Assembly (NCBI RefSeq): GCF_000768705.1
Contig: NZ_AVPJ01000003.1
Span: 124,001-188,000, forward strand
DNA from: Knoellia sinensis KCTC 19936
GTDB lineage: Bacteria > Actinomycetota > Actinomycetes > Actinomycetales > Dermatophilaceae
DNA length: 64,000 bases
Direction of reading: 5' to 3'
Shown here: piece after piece, positions 51,427 through 59,715 of the stretch
Layout: each line of letters starts with the position of its first letter
Position numbering within the stretch: the first letter of the stretch is position 1
The notes under the pieces: generated by a model
Seen by the model: the letters and a program-made list of their open reading frames with translations, nothing else
Databases searched by the model: none
What the model was told of the DNA's origin: nothing
Position numbers and translations under genes: made by a program

Positions 51427-51977
51427 GGAGTTCCTCCCGCGAGGTCGGCTCGTAGCTGCGCCTTGGCGCGGTGCAAGCGTGTCTTGACGGTGTTCTGGGG
51501 GATGCCCAGGAGGCTGGCGGCCTCACGGCTGGTGAGCCCGTCGAGGACTGTTGCTTCGACGACTGCGCGCATCTCGGGACTCAGCCGGTCCAGTGCTCCG
51601 CCGAGGTCGCCGTACTCGATGCCGAGGAGGACGCGTTCCTCGGCACTCTCTGTGACCCCCGACTCGGCCACGTCGTCGAAACCGCCCTGTCGCACTGCGC
51701 TCGGCGAGCGGAGCCGGGACACGAGTCGACGAATCGCGATCCCCCACAGCCACGCAGCCACCTCTCCGTCTCCACGCCAGGACCCGCTCGAGCGCCAGAC
51801 CGCGGTGAAGCAGTCCTGGAGCGCGTCGGCCACGACGTCCGGGTCGCTGCACCGCCGGTGGAGCCGTGCGGAGAGCCAGGGGGCGTGCCGGTCGTACAAC
51901 AGGCGCAGCGAGTCGAGGTCCCCCGACTGGAGGGCCCGGATCAGCTCCGCATCCGCGGGCCCGTCACCGTGCGCCAT
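51423..51977 (-). CDS. ECF-type RNA polymerase sigma factor
   Basis: 184 residues from ATG 51977. Sigma2 region LRLLYDRHAPWLSARLHRRC and ADALQDCFTAVWRS, sigma4 helix-turn-helix LDGLTSREAASLLGIPQNTV followed by KTRLHRAKAQLRADL. It is first in the operon with anti-sigma, ABC ATPase, permease and membrane gene. A GGGAACC element sits upstream, but the -10 at the right spacing is not clear, so autoregulation is only likely. Confidence 0.9.
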   Translation of the reverse strand: MAHGDGPADAELIRALQSGDLDSLRLLYDRHAPWLSARLHRRCSDPDVVADALQDCFTAVWRSSGSWRGDGEVAAWLWGIAIRRLVSRLRSPSAVRQGGFDDVAESGVTESAEERVLLGIEYGDLGGALDRLSPEMRAVVEATVLDGLTSREAASLLGIPQNTVKTRLHRAKAQLRADLAGGTP

Positions 51978-52105
51978 ACAAAGACTGTCGCAGTGTCCGA
52001 CACCAAGGGTTCCCTTCTCCGGAACTTTCCTTCGTGGACGACGCCACGAGTCTCGGAGGGTGGGGAGCCCTGTCCAGCCGATCCGAGGTCTGGGACGATG
52101 GCGCG

Positions 52106-53401
52106 GTGACCGAGCAGACCACCGTTGCCCCCCTGTCGTCCCTCTCCCCCGCTGAACTCGAGGCGTTCCTCGCAAGCCAGCGCACGGCATACACGGATCT
52201 TCAGAATCGCGGACTCAAGCTCGACCTGACGCGCGGGAAGCCGTCGGCCGAGCAGCTCGACCTCTGCAACGAGCTCCTCAGCCTGCCCAAGGGCCACAAG
52301 GACGCGAGCGGAACCGACGTCCGCAACTACGGCGGGCTCTCAGGTCTCCCAGAACTGCGTGCCATGTTTGCCGACCTCCTGTGGGTCGAGCCCGAGCAGG
52401 TCATCGCCGGCGGCAACTCCAGCCTGACGATGATGCACGACTGCCTCGTCCAGCTGCTGCTCCACGGCGGACCCGACTCCCCGCGGCCGTGGTCGCAGGA
52501 GGAGACGGTGAAGTTCGTCTGCCCCGTACCGGGCTACGACCGGCACTTCACGATGCTGGCGTCCTACGGCATCGAGATGGTCCCCGTCGCGATGCATGAG
52601 GACGGGCCCGACATGGCGGCCGTGCGCGAGCTCGTCAAGGACCCCTCGGTCAAGGGCATCTGGGTCGTCCCGACCTATGCGAACCCGTCCGGCGCGGTGT
52701 GCTCGCAGGAGGTCGCCAGCGAGCTGGCGTCGATGGAGACGGCGGCACCGGACTTCCGCATCTTCTGGGACAACGCCTACGCCTTCCACCACCTCACCGA
52801 GGACGAGGCCAAGAGCGCCGACATCATCACCCTGGCATCGGGGTCGGGGCACCCCAACCGCCCGCTGATGTTCGCGTCCACGTCCAAGATCACCTTCGCC
52901 GGTGCAGGCGTGGCGTTCTTCGCGGCGTCGAAGGCCAACGTCGACTGGTACCTCGGTCACCAGCAGTTCGCCTCGATCGGGCCCGACAAGGTCAACCAGC
53001 TGCGCCACATCCAGTTCTTCGGTTCGGCCGACGGCGTGCGCGAGCACATGGCACGGCACCGCGCGATCCTCGCTCCGAAGTTCGCTGCGGTCGACGATGC
53101 CCTGACGTCCGCCCTGTCCGGGCGCGACGTCGCGACGTGGTCAAAGCCGTCGGGTGGCTACTTCGTCAACCTCGACGTGCTGGACGGGACGGCATCGCGT
53201 GTGGTCGAGCTCGCCAAGGGCGCGGGCATCGCGTTGACGCCGGCCGGTGCGTCGTACCCCCACGGCAACGACCCGGACGACCGCAACATCCGCCTGGCGC
53301 CGTCGTTCCCCGTCCTCGACGAGGTCGAGACGGCCATGGCGGGGGTCGCGACATGCGTGCTCCTTGCTGCTGCCGAGAAGCTGTCCGGCACGCAGGGCTG
53401 A
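52106..53401 (+). CDS. AspT-type aspartate aminotransferase (class I-like, MocR/PF12897 group)
   Basis: PLP enzyme of 431 residues from the GTG at 52106 (VTEQTTVAPLSSLSPAELEA). The PLP lysine is in STSKITFAGAG; the cofactor pocket shows GGNSSLTMMHD and YANPSGAV, and WDNAYAFHHLTEDE. It matches the family of C. glutamicum AspT, which makes aspartate from oxaloacetate. It is divergent from the sigma factor gene, with a 128-base gap. Confidence 0.87.
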   Translation: MTEQTTVAPLSSLSPAELEAFLASQRTAYTDLQNRGLKLDLTRGKPSAEQLDLCNELLSLPKGHKDASGTDVRNYGGLSGLPELRAMFADLLWVEPEQVIAGGNSSLTMMHDCLVQLLLHGGPDSPRPWSQEETVKFVCPVPGYDRHFTMLASYGIEMVPVAMHEDGPDMAAVRELVKDPSVKGIWVVPTYANPSGAVCSQEVASELASMETAAPDFRIFWDNAYAFHHLTEDEAKSADIITLASGSGHPNRPLMFASTSKITFAGAGVAFFAASKANVDWYLGHQQFASIGPDKVNQLRHIQFFGSADGVREHMARHRAILAPKFAAVDDALTSALSGRDVATWSKPSGGYFVNLDVLDGTASRVVELAKGAGIALTPAGASYPHGNDPDDRNIRLAPSFPVLDEVETAMAGVATCVLLAAAEKLSGTQG

Positions 53402-53432
53402 CCTGACGGGTCGGTCCGTGCAAGGCTGGGGC

Positions 53433-53936
53433 ATGAGCGATCAGTCCGAGCACTCCGGAACCGAGAACTTCGACACCGAACTGGGCTCGATGAGCCTGGA
53501 TGACGCCGTGGATGCTGGCGACGGTCAGCCAGACCTCCTCGACTCGAGCGAGGGCGACAGCCTGCCCGTGAGCCCACCGGACCGCCAGCCGCGCGCCACC
53601 GAGTGGGGCACGACCGCGTCCGAGCAGGCGCAGGAGGAGACGATCGACCAGCGCATCGCGCAGGAGGAGCCGGATCCGGCCTCGGCCTACGGCGCGCCCG
53701 ACAACGAGTCCGGGCTGGACGACGGCCCACGGGTCGGCGGTGACGACGAGGACGCGATCTCCGCGGACGACGACTTCCTCGGGGAGCCGAGCGAGGACCT
53801 CGATGGTGGTTCCCTGACCACCCCGGACGAGGGCGTCCGTCCTGATGACGAGGGTGCCCTCGTGGGCGACGAAGGCACCGGATCCGGCGGGGCCGAGACG
53901 GCCGAGGAGTCGGCCATGCGCGTCGTCGAGGAGTGA
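53433..53936 (+). CDS. DUF5709 family protein
   Basis: 167 residues, strongly acidic. The conserved ATEWGTTASEQAQEETIDQR and IAQEEPD core matches the DUF5709 pattern of actinobacteria; the function is unknown. Its stop overlaps the start of the adenosine deaminase gene (GTGA), so the two are translationally coupled. Confidence 0.8.
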   Translation: MSDQSEHSGTENFDTELGSMSLDDAVDAGDGQPDLLDSSEGDSLPVSPPDRQPRATEWGTTASEQAQEETIDQRIAQEEPDPASAYGAPDNESGLDDGPRVGGDDEDAISADDDFLGEPSEDLDGGSLTTPDEGVRPDDEGALVGDEGTGSGGAETAEESAMRVVEE

Positions 53937-54973
53937 GCGAGCGCGACACCGCAGCGCTGCCCAAGGCGCACCTGCACCTGCACTTCACCGGCTCGATGCG
54001 CGTCGAGACCGTCCGCGAGATGGCGCGCGCCCACGGGCTCCGGCTGCCGTCCGCCCTGGAGGCCGACTGGCCGGTGACGTTCGAGACCCGCGACGAACGT
54101 GGCTGGTTCCGGTTCCAGAGCCTCTATGACGCCGCCCGACACTGCGTGCGAGGAGAGGCCGACATGCGTCGAATCGTGCGGGAGGCCGCACTCGACGATG
54201 GCGCCGAGGGGTCGCGCTGGCTGGAGCTGCAGGTCGACCCCACGTCCTATGCACCCTTCGTGGGTGGCATCACCCCGGCGATCGAGATCGTGCTCGACGA
54301 AGCCGCTGAGATATCCCGCGAGGCAGGGGCGGCGCAGGTGGGCATCATCGTCGCGGCTTCGCGGATGCGCCACGAACTGGAGGCGCGCACCTTGGCGCGG
54401 CTGGCGGTGCGGTATGCCGGTGAAGGAGCGGGTGCCGTCGTCGGCTTCGGTCTGAGCAACGATGAGCGGCGCGGGGAGACGGAGGCCTTCGCGCCCGCCT
54501 TCGCGATCGCGCGCCGGGCCGGGCTGGCCTTGGTGCCGCACGCCGGTGAACTGCTGGGACCGGACGCGGTGGACCGGACACTCACGTCCTTGGTCCCGGA
54601 CCGGTTGGGCCACGGGGTGCGGTCGGTGGAGGACCCGCGGACCCTGGACCGGCTGGTCGCCGATGGGGTGGCACTCGAGGTCTGCCCCGGGAGCAACATC
54701 TCCCTCGGCGTCTACGACGAGATCGAGGAGGTCCCGTTGCGGCGCTTGGTCGACGCGGGTGCGACCGTGGCGCTGGGGGCGGATGACCCGCTGATCTTCG
54801 GATCGCGTTTGCAGGCGCAGTACGAAGTGGCGCGCTTGCTCGAGTTCTCCGACGCCGAGCTGGCCGAGCTCGCGCGTGGCTCGCTGCGCGCGTCGCGTGC
54901 GCCGGCAGAGGTGCGCGACACGGCATACGCGGACATCGACGCCTGGTTGGGCGAAGAGGCGACCGTCGGCTGA
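53933..54973 (+). CDS. add: Adenosine deaminase
   Basis: Hydrolyses adenosine or deoxyadenosine to inosine. 346 residues from the GTG at 53933. Zinc ligands are in HLHLHFTGS (about residues 13-21), in VPHAGELLGP and in LGADDP; the catalytic Glu is in HAGE and a further His in RLGHGVRS. It lacks the usual T in the TDDP motif (ADDP here) but keeps both Asp residues. Confidence 0.93.
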   Translation: MSERDTAALPKAHLHLHFTGSMRVETVREMARAHGLRLPSALEADWPVTFETRDERGWFRFQSLYDAARHCVRGEADMRRIVREAALDDGAEGSRWLELQVDPTSYAPFVGGITPAIEIVLDEAAEISREAGAAQVGIIVAASRMRHELEARTLARLAVRYAGEGAGAVVGFGLSNDERRGETEAFAPAFAIARRAGLALVPHAGELLGPDAVDRTLTSLVPDRLGHGVRSVEDPRTLDRLVADGVALEVCPGSNISLGVYDEIEEVPLRRLVDAGATVALGADDPLIFGSRLQAQYEVARLLEFSDAELAELARGSLRASRAPAEVRDTAYADIDAWLGEEATVG

Positions 54974-55018
54974 GAGGCACGCGGCGGACGCGCGATCGGT
55001 CGGCGGACGCGGTCGGGC

Positions 55019-55082
55019 GGACGGGCGGGCGCGGTCGGGCGGACGGGCGGGCGGACGGGCGGGCGGACGGGCGGGCGGACGG
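55019..55082. repeat. 12-base GGACGGGCGGGC tandem repeat
   Basis: Unit GGACGGGCGGGC occurs at 55019, then after a 10-base interruption (GCGGTCGGGC) three times in a row (55041-55076) with a partial fourth unit. It is extremely G-rich on the plus strand and C-rich on the minus. Confidence 0.8.
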
Positions 55083-55107
55083 ACTCGAATCCATGTCGGC
55101 CCAGGAC

Positions 55108-55140
55108 GTGTCTTTGCTCCCGCTGGCGATGCAAAGACAC
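55108..55140. terminator. GTGTCTTTGC hairpin after add
   Basis: Perfect 10-bp stem, GTGTCTTTGC / GCAAAGACAC, 13-base loop. The same half-site recurs at 55203 (GTGTCTTTGCTCC) and CAAAGACAC at 55920. It could be the add terminator or part of a small repeat family. Confidence 0.45.
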
Positions 55141-55316
55141 GTTCGTTGCTCTGGAGTCCGGACGCAATCGCACGTTGCCCGTCCGAGCCGCAGCGAATGG
55201 GGGTGTCTTTGCTCCAGCACGGCGGGGCAAGGAGGGCTGTGCGTTGTCCACAGGAGCCGGCGGGGGCGAGGGGTCGTCCACAGATGTGTCCAGTGCTCTG
55301 GTGCGACGCCGGACGG

Positions 55317-55868
55317 ATGGCCGAGCGTCGGTGCATGACACCGGAACAGAGAGCAGAACAGGATCTGGCCGACCATGCGGCCGCAGCCAGGGAGTTGACG
55401 GTCGCGGGCGCGGTCGGTCTGGCGTTGCGTGACCACCGACGGCGGCTCGGGCTGTCGCAACGGGCCTACGCAGCGGTGCGACATCGCGCACCCAGCCTCA
55501 TCGCCCGCCTCGAGACGGCTGCGGGGCGCTTCCGGCTCGATGATGTCGTCGAGGCGCTGGCGGGGACGGGATTCGCACTGGCGGTGGTCCGGCTCGCGGA
55601 GACCGAGGGCGCGGTCAGTTCAGCGACGATCGTCGACCCCATGGACTGGCCGCTCACCGAGCTCATCGCACGAGTCCGCGACGGCAGCAGGCGATTCCCC
55701 GCCCACCACGAGACCCGCTCGGTCATCAATCCGCCCGCATGGTGGTGGCATCGGGAGTTCTTCGTCGGGAAGGGGCCGGAACCGCGGTGGTATGCGCCGC
55801 GGACGGCATCCCCGCAGTCGACGTCTGGGCCCTCTCCGGACCAGGACGCGAGAGACGAGGCAGCCTGA
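55317..55868 (+). CDS. HTH (XRE-like) DNA-binding protein
   Basis: 183 residues from ATG 55317 (MAERRCMTPEQRAEQDL); a second ATG at 55335 would give 177. The XRE-type helix-turn-helix is at AGAVGLALRDHRRRLGLSQR and ARLETAAGRFRLDDVVEALA. The C-terminal half (PMDWPLTELIARVRDGSRRF) is not a domain I recognise. It may regulate a local promoter. Neither start has a clear ribosome site. Confidence 0.65.
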   Translation: MAERRCMTPEQRAEQDLADHAAAARELTVAGAVGLALRDHRRRLGLSQRAYAAVRHRAPSLIARLETAAGRFRLDDVVEALAGTGFALAVVRLAETEGAVSSATIVDPMDWPLTELIARVRDGSRRFPAHHETRSVINPPAWWWHREFFVGKGPEPRWYAPRTASPQSTSGPSPDQDARDEAA

Positions 55869-55979
55869 GCCGACGGGCAACCCGAGTTTCCGTCAGCCCT
55901 CTTGCGTCACCTCATGAGGCAAAGACACTCCGCCGCATGGAGGATGCAGAGGGCCGGCCACCCGGCAACGGGCGCGACG

Positions 55980-57053
55980 TCAGAGTTCGTGGCCGACGAA
56001 CACCGGCTCGTTGACCAACGTCACCCCGAAGCGGTCGTGCACCCCGTCGCGCACCTGGCGGGCCAACGCAGCCACATCGGAAGCAGCCGCCGAGCCACGG
56101 TTCGTCACGGCCAACGTGTGCTTCGTGGAGAGCGCCGCCGGTCCCGGCATCCCGAAGCCCTTGCCGAAGCCGGCCTTGTCGATGAGCCACGCAGCGCTCG
56201 TCTTGACGTCCCCGCTGGCATCCGCGAACCGCGGAGGGGTCGGTCCGTCCTCGCCGAGTTCGGCGCGCACCCGCTCGGTCAACGCCTCGAAGCGCACCGA
56301 CGACATGATCGGGTTGGTGAAGAACGAACCACAGCTCCACGTGTCGTGATCGCTGGCGTCGAGCACCATTCCGCGACGACGCCGTTGCTCGAGCACGCCC
56401 TCGCGCGCCTGAGCGAGTGGCACCCGCTTCCCCACCTCGACGCCCAACCCCGACGCGAGATCGGCATAGGCAATGGGCTGCGAGAGCTCACTCAGAGCGA
56501 ACTGGAACGTCACGTCGAGGACCACGAAGTCCGAACCGGCCTTGAAGATCGAGTGGCGATAGGTGAAGGCGCACTCCGCGGCCGTGAACGTCCGCACGTC
56601 CTGCGATCGGCGGTCGAAGACGCGCACGCGCGCGATGGTCTGCGCGACCTCCTGGCCATAGGCGCCGACGTTCTGCACCGGCGTCGCACCCGCAGATCCC
56701 GGTATGCCGGAGAGCGCCTCGATTCCCGACCAGCCTTCGTCGACCGCCCGGCTCACGACGTCGTCCCACACCTCGCCGGCGGCGACCCGGACCATCACAC
56801 CGCCGCACGCATCGTCGGACTCCACCTCGATGCCGGACGTCGCGACCTTGAGCACCGTTCCGGCGAAGCCGCTGTCGGCGATGACGAGGTTGGACCCGCC
56901 ACCGAGCACGAGCAGCGGCTCCTCGGCGTCGTCGACCTCGCGAACGGTGTCGACGATCTCGTCGATGGTCTCGGCGACGACGAGGCGCTGGGCGGGACCG
57001 CCGACTCGCATCGTCGTGTGCTCCGCCAAGGGTGCGTCGTGGAACTCCTGCAT
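55980..57053 (-). CDS. murB: UDP-N-acetylenolpyruvoylglucosamine reductase
   Basis: FAD/NADPH enzyme of peptidoglycan precursor synthesis, 357 residues from ATG 57053. FAD-binding VLGGGSNLVIADSGFAGTVL, GIEALSGIPGSAGATPVQNV, YRHSIFK, and the catalytic Ser in WSCGSFFTNP. The start overlaps the stop of the MaoC-like gene by four bases. The ORF is open upstream to 57296, without homology. Confidence 0.95.
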   Translation of the reverse strand: MQEFHDAPLAEHTTMRVGGPAQRLVVAETIDEIVDTVREVDDAEEPLLVLGGGSNLVIADSGFAGTVLKVATSGIEVESDDACGGVMVRVAAGEVWDDVVSRAVDEGWSGIEALSGIPGSAGATPVQNVGAYGQEVAQTIARVRVFDRRSQDVRTFTAAECAFTYRHSIFKAGSDFVVLDVTFQFALSELSQPIAYADLASGLGVEVGKRVPLAQAREGVLEQRRRRGMVLDASDHDTWSCGSFFTNPIMSSVRFEALTERVRAELGEDGPTPPRFADASGDVKTSAAWLIDKAGFGKGFGMPGPAALSTKHTLAVTNRGSAAASDVAALARQVRDGVHDRFGVTLVNEPVFVGHEL

Positions 57054-57475
57054 CAGTCGAGCTGGACGATCGCCGTGCACCGACCGAGGACCTTGTCGCC
57101 GCCTGCGGTGGCCGTGAGGTCGACGGTCGCACGGCGCGATTCCGGGTCCACACTCTTGACGACCCCGTCGATGACGACGTCGGCTCCGGTGGTCGGCACG
57201 ACGACCGGCTTGGTGAACCGGGTGCCGAACTCGATGACGCGTCCAGCGCCGCCCACCCACTCGGACACGACCGAGCCTGCCGCACCCAGCGTCCACATGC
57301 CGTGCGCGATGACATCGGGCAGGCCGACGGACTTCGCGAACTCCTCGTCCTGGTGGATGGGGTTCTGGTCGCCCGACGCATGCGCGTAGGCCACGAGCGT
57401 CTCCCGGGAGACGGGAACCGTCACCGGTGCGATCACGTCGCCGGCCTCGGTCTCTGCTGCGGTGCGGACAGTCAC
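57053..57475 (-). CDS. MaoC-like hydratase (HadB-like)
   Basis: 140 residues from GTG 57475 (VTVRTAAETEAGDV). Hotdog-fold MaoC dehydratase with the conserved ASGDQNPIHQDEEFAKSVGL and VIAHGMWTLGAAG. It is the HadB-position partner of the next gene, forming a (3R)-hydroxyacyl-ACP dehydratase-like pair, even though this organism probably makes no mycolates. The GTG overlaps the stop of the upstream gene (GTGA). Confidence 0.86.
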   Translation of the reverse strand: MTVRTAAETEAGDVIAPVTVPVSRETLVAYAHASGDQNPIHQDEEFAKSVGLPDVIAHGMWTLGAAGSVVSEWVGGAGRVIEFGTRFTKPVVVPTTGADVVIDGVVKSVDPESRRATVDLTATAGGDKVLGRCTAIVQLD

Positions 57476-57921
57476 TGGTCCTCCCCTCCCCGAACGACGA
57501 TGGTGCTGGTCGAGGTGCACACCGGCTCCCCGTCCGCCGTCAGCTCCGTGCGGGTCGTGATCATCGCGTGCCCACCCGCCATGCGGATCGAGTCGATCGT
57601 CAGCTCACCCATGAGTGCGTCGCCTGCGGTGATCGGCCGGTGGTGGACGAACCGCTGCTCGCCGTGCACGACCCGGCCGTAGTCGATGCCCGCTTCGGGG
57701 TCCTGGACGTAGGCGCGGTCGCACTGCTGCGCGATCGTCACGGCGAACGTCGGCGGCGCGATGACATCCGCATACCCCGCCGCGCGCGCCACCTCGGCGT
57801 CGCGGTGCAGGGGGTCATCCGAGCCCACCGCGTCGGCGAAGGCGGCAATCTGATCGGCGCTCACGGCATACGGGCCGCTCGGCGGATAGGACCGACCCTG
57901 GAAGTCTGCGTTCACGGGCAT
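57472..57921 (-). CDS. MaoC N-terminal-like hydratase subunit (HadA-like)
   Basis: 149 residues from ATG 57921 (MPVNADFQGRSYPPSGPYAV). FAS1-type MaoC dehydratase N-terminal domain: AFADAVGSDDPLHRDAEVAR, VIAPPTFAVTIAQQCDRAYV and VHGEQRFVHHRPITAGD. Its active-site loop is altered relative to HadB, as is usual in HadA. It lies between rpmG and the HadB-like gene, the order rpmG-hadA-hadB-murB. Confidence 0.86.
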   Translation of the reverse strand: MPVNADFQGRSYPPSGPYAVSADQIAAFADAVGSDDPLHRDAEVARAAGYADVIAPPTFAVTIAQQCDRAYVQDPEAGIDYGRVVHGEQRFVHHRPITAGDALMGELTIDSIRMAGGHAMITTRTELTADGEPVCTSTSTIVVRGGEDQ

Positions 57922-57965
57922 GCGCACACTCTTTCAGATTGCGGAACGACGAACAGACCCGGGAA

Positions 57966-58007
57966 CGACGAAGCCGCCCGGCACCGTGAGGTGGGGCGGC
58001 TTCGTCG
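57966..58007 (-). terminator. rpmG terminator hairpin
   Basis: CGACGAAGCCGCCC and GGGCGGCTTCGTCG, a 14-bp perfect stem with a 14-base loop, 26 bases past the rpmG stop. Confidence 0.7.
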
Positions 58008-58032
58008 AAACGAGGCGTGCGAAGCGCTGGGG

Positions 58033-58200
58033 TCAGCGGGTCTCGCGGTGCTCGGTGTGCTTCTTGCAGCGGGGGCAGAACTTCGCCAGCTCGAGCCGGT
58101 CGGGGTCGTTCCGACGGTTCTTCTTGGTGATGTAGTTGCGCTCCTTGCACTCCGTGCACGCCATGGTGATCTTGGGGCGGACGTCAGTGGCCTTGGCCAT
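58033..58200 (-). CDS. rpmG: 50S ribosomal protein L33, zinc-binding type
   Basis: bL33 of 55 residues from ATG 58200 ([20 protein letters not shown]). Two Cys pairs, CTEC and CPRC, give the zinc-binding C+ form. The ORF is open upstream to 58281 without homology. It lies between two tRNA genes and the hadA-like gene. Confidence 0.95.
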   Translation of the reverse strand: MAKATDVRPKITMACTECKERNYITKKNRRNDPDRLELAKFCPRCKKHTEHRETR

Positions 58201-58324
58201 CGGGGCAACCTGCTCTCGGGAAAGTCGATCTGAAGTGGTCAGTCGCGCCAGCTCGCGAAGAGATTCGCGCGACGCCAGCACAACAGAGTACGCGACTTCG
58301 GGTATTCCCCGAAATCGCGCTGAG

Positions 58325-58398
58325 TAGCGGGAGCGGGGCTCGATCCCGCGACCTCACGATTATGAGTCGTGCGCTCTAACCAGCTGAGCTACCCCGCC
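58325..58398 (-). tRNA. tRNA-Met (CAT)
   Basis: 74 bases, cloverleaf with anticodon loop CTCATAA. Acceptor GGCGGGG pairs with TCCCGCT using G-U pairs at both ends, T arm GCGGG-ATCGAGC-CCCGC. It could be elongator Met; the G1-U72 wobble pair is unusual. Initiator status is not decided. Confidence 0.88.
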
Positions 58399-58440
58399 TT
58401 GGGGGCCGTAGGTCATCGCTCACGCGATGGCCTGGACCAG

Positions 58441-58513
58441 AGCCCCCTGTCGGAATCGAACCGACGACCTTTTCCTTACCATGGAAACGCTCTGCCGACT
58501 GAGCTAAGGGGGC
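58441..58513 (-). tRNA. tRNA-Thr (GGT)
   Basis: 73 bases, cloverleaf with anticodon loop ATGGTAA (anticodon GGT), stem TTTCC/GGAAA. Acceptor GCCCCCT/AGGGGGC, discriminator U. No encoded CCA. It lies 42 bases from tRNA-Met on the same strand. Confidence 0.93.
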
Positions 58514-58629
58514 GTTTCAGGCACCGGGTCAGACCCGGGCTGAGTGCGTCGGGAATGCTACACGGACTCTGGCGCGAGGACGAAATCCGACCCCTCACGG
58601 TCCCGAACCACGCGGTTTCGCAGCGCCGC

Positions 58630-59682
58630 TCACGCCTCTGAGGTCTGCAGGTCGATGACCGTGAGCCCCGCAGTCTGGGCCGGGCCGTCCATGGCCGCGA
58701 GCGCTTCACCTGCCTGCTCCAACGTCACGACGGCGCCGACGAGTCGCTCGGGTCGCAGCGTGCCGTCCGCGATGAGCTCCAGCATGGCGGGGTACTCATG
58801 TGCGGCCATTCCGTGGGACCCGAAGATCTCCAACTCCTGCGCGACGACCTGGTCCATCGGCAGGGGTGCGGAGGCCGCTTCACCGAGGAGCAGCCCGATC
58901 TGGACGTGCCGGCCGCGCCGTCGCAGCGATGCGACCGAGGCCGCCGCGGTCACGGGGCTACCGAGCGCATCCACCGACACGTGGGCACCCCCACCCGTGA
59001 GTTCCTGCACGGCGGCCGCCGGGTCAGCACTGGACCCGGCATCCACGACATGTTCGGCACCCAACTCGCGCGCCCGTTCCAGGGCCGCTGCGGCAACGTC
59101 AACTGCGACGACGCGGGCGCCGAGCGCCCTGCCGATCATCACCGCTGACAGGCCCACGCCGCCACAACCATGGACGGCGAGCCAGTCGCCCGGACGCAAC
59201 CGGCCATGGGCCGTGAGCGCCCGGAACGCGGTGGCGAACGGGCAGCCGAGCGACGCCGCTGTCACGAAGTCGATCGAGTCCGGCAGCGCCACGAGATTGA
59301 CGTCGGCCGCGCGAATGGCCACTCGCTCTGCGAAGGACCCCGGGTCGGTGAACCCGGGCTGGGTCTGGTCGGGACACACCTGCGCCTCTCCTGCCAGACA
59401 GAACTCGCACACACCGCAGCCGCACACGAACGGCACCGTGACCCGATCCCCACGGTGCCAGCGCGTGACGTCGGCGCCGACCTCGACCACCGTCCCGGCA
59501 AACTCGTGGCCCGGGATGTTCGGGAGCGGGACGGGGTCATGGCCCTTCCACGCATGCCAGTCCGAGCGGCACACCCCGGTTGCACCGACCGCGACGATCG
59601 CGCCGTCCGGCGGGCAGTGGGGTTCGGGCACGTCTGTCACGGCCGGGAATTCGCCGATGGCGGAGTAGACGACGGCTTTCAT
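58630..59682 (-). CDS. Zinc-dependent alcohol dehydrogenase
   Basis: 350 residues from ATG 59682 (MKAVVYSAIGEFPAVTDV). Catalytic zinc Cys38 in GVCRSD, His59-Glu60 in PGHE; structural zinc Cys at 89, 92, 95, 103 (CGCGVCEFC then C). Rossmann VHGCGGVGLSAVMIGRAL. MDR superfamily alcohol dehydrogenase; substrate unknown. Confidence 0.92.
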   Translation of the reverse strand: MKAVVYSAIGEFPAVTDVPEPHCPPDGAIVAVGATGVCRSDWHAWKGHDPVPLPNIPGHEFAGTVVEVGADVTRWHRGDRVTVPFVCGCGVCEFCLAGEAQVCPDQTQPGFTDPGSFAERVAIRAADVNLVALPDSIDFVTAASLGCPFATAFRALTAHGRLRPGDWLAVHGCGGVGLSAVMIGRALGARVVAVDVAAAALERARELGAEHVVDAGSSADPAAAVQELTGGGAHVSVDALGSPVTAAASVASLRRRGRHVQIGLLLGEAASAPLPMDQVVAQELEIFGSHGMAAHEYPAMLELIADGTLRPERLVGAVVTLEQAGEALAAMDGPAQTAGLTVIDLQTSEA

Positions 59683-59715
59683 GCCCACAGTCTGATCTCG
59701 TGGCAGTCTGGCGAC

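Larger units (their letters stand above)
54974..55316. other. Repeat-rich intergenic region after add
   Basis: 343 bases without a supported gene. It holds the 12-base tandem repeat (55019-55082), a GTGTCTTTGC / GCAAAGACAC hairpin (55108-55140), a further GTGTCTTTGCTCC at 55203, and two DnaA-box-like sites, TTGTCCACA at 55244 and TCGTCCACA at 55274. Confidence 0.6.

Noticed and set aside
55019-55082. Possible CRISPR array
   Set aside because: Units are contiguous 12-mers without spacers and no cas genes lie nearby.
55244-55282. Chromosomal origin at the two DnaA-box-like sites
   Set aside because: Only two sites, no dnaA/dnaN neighbours and no AT-rich unwinding segment.
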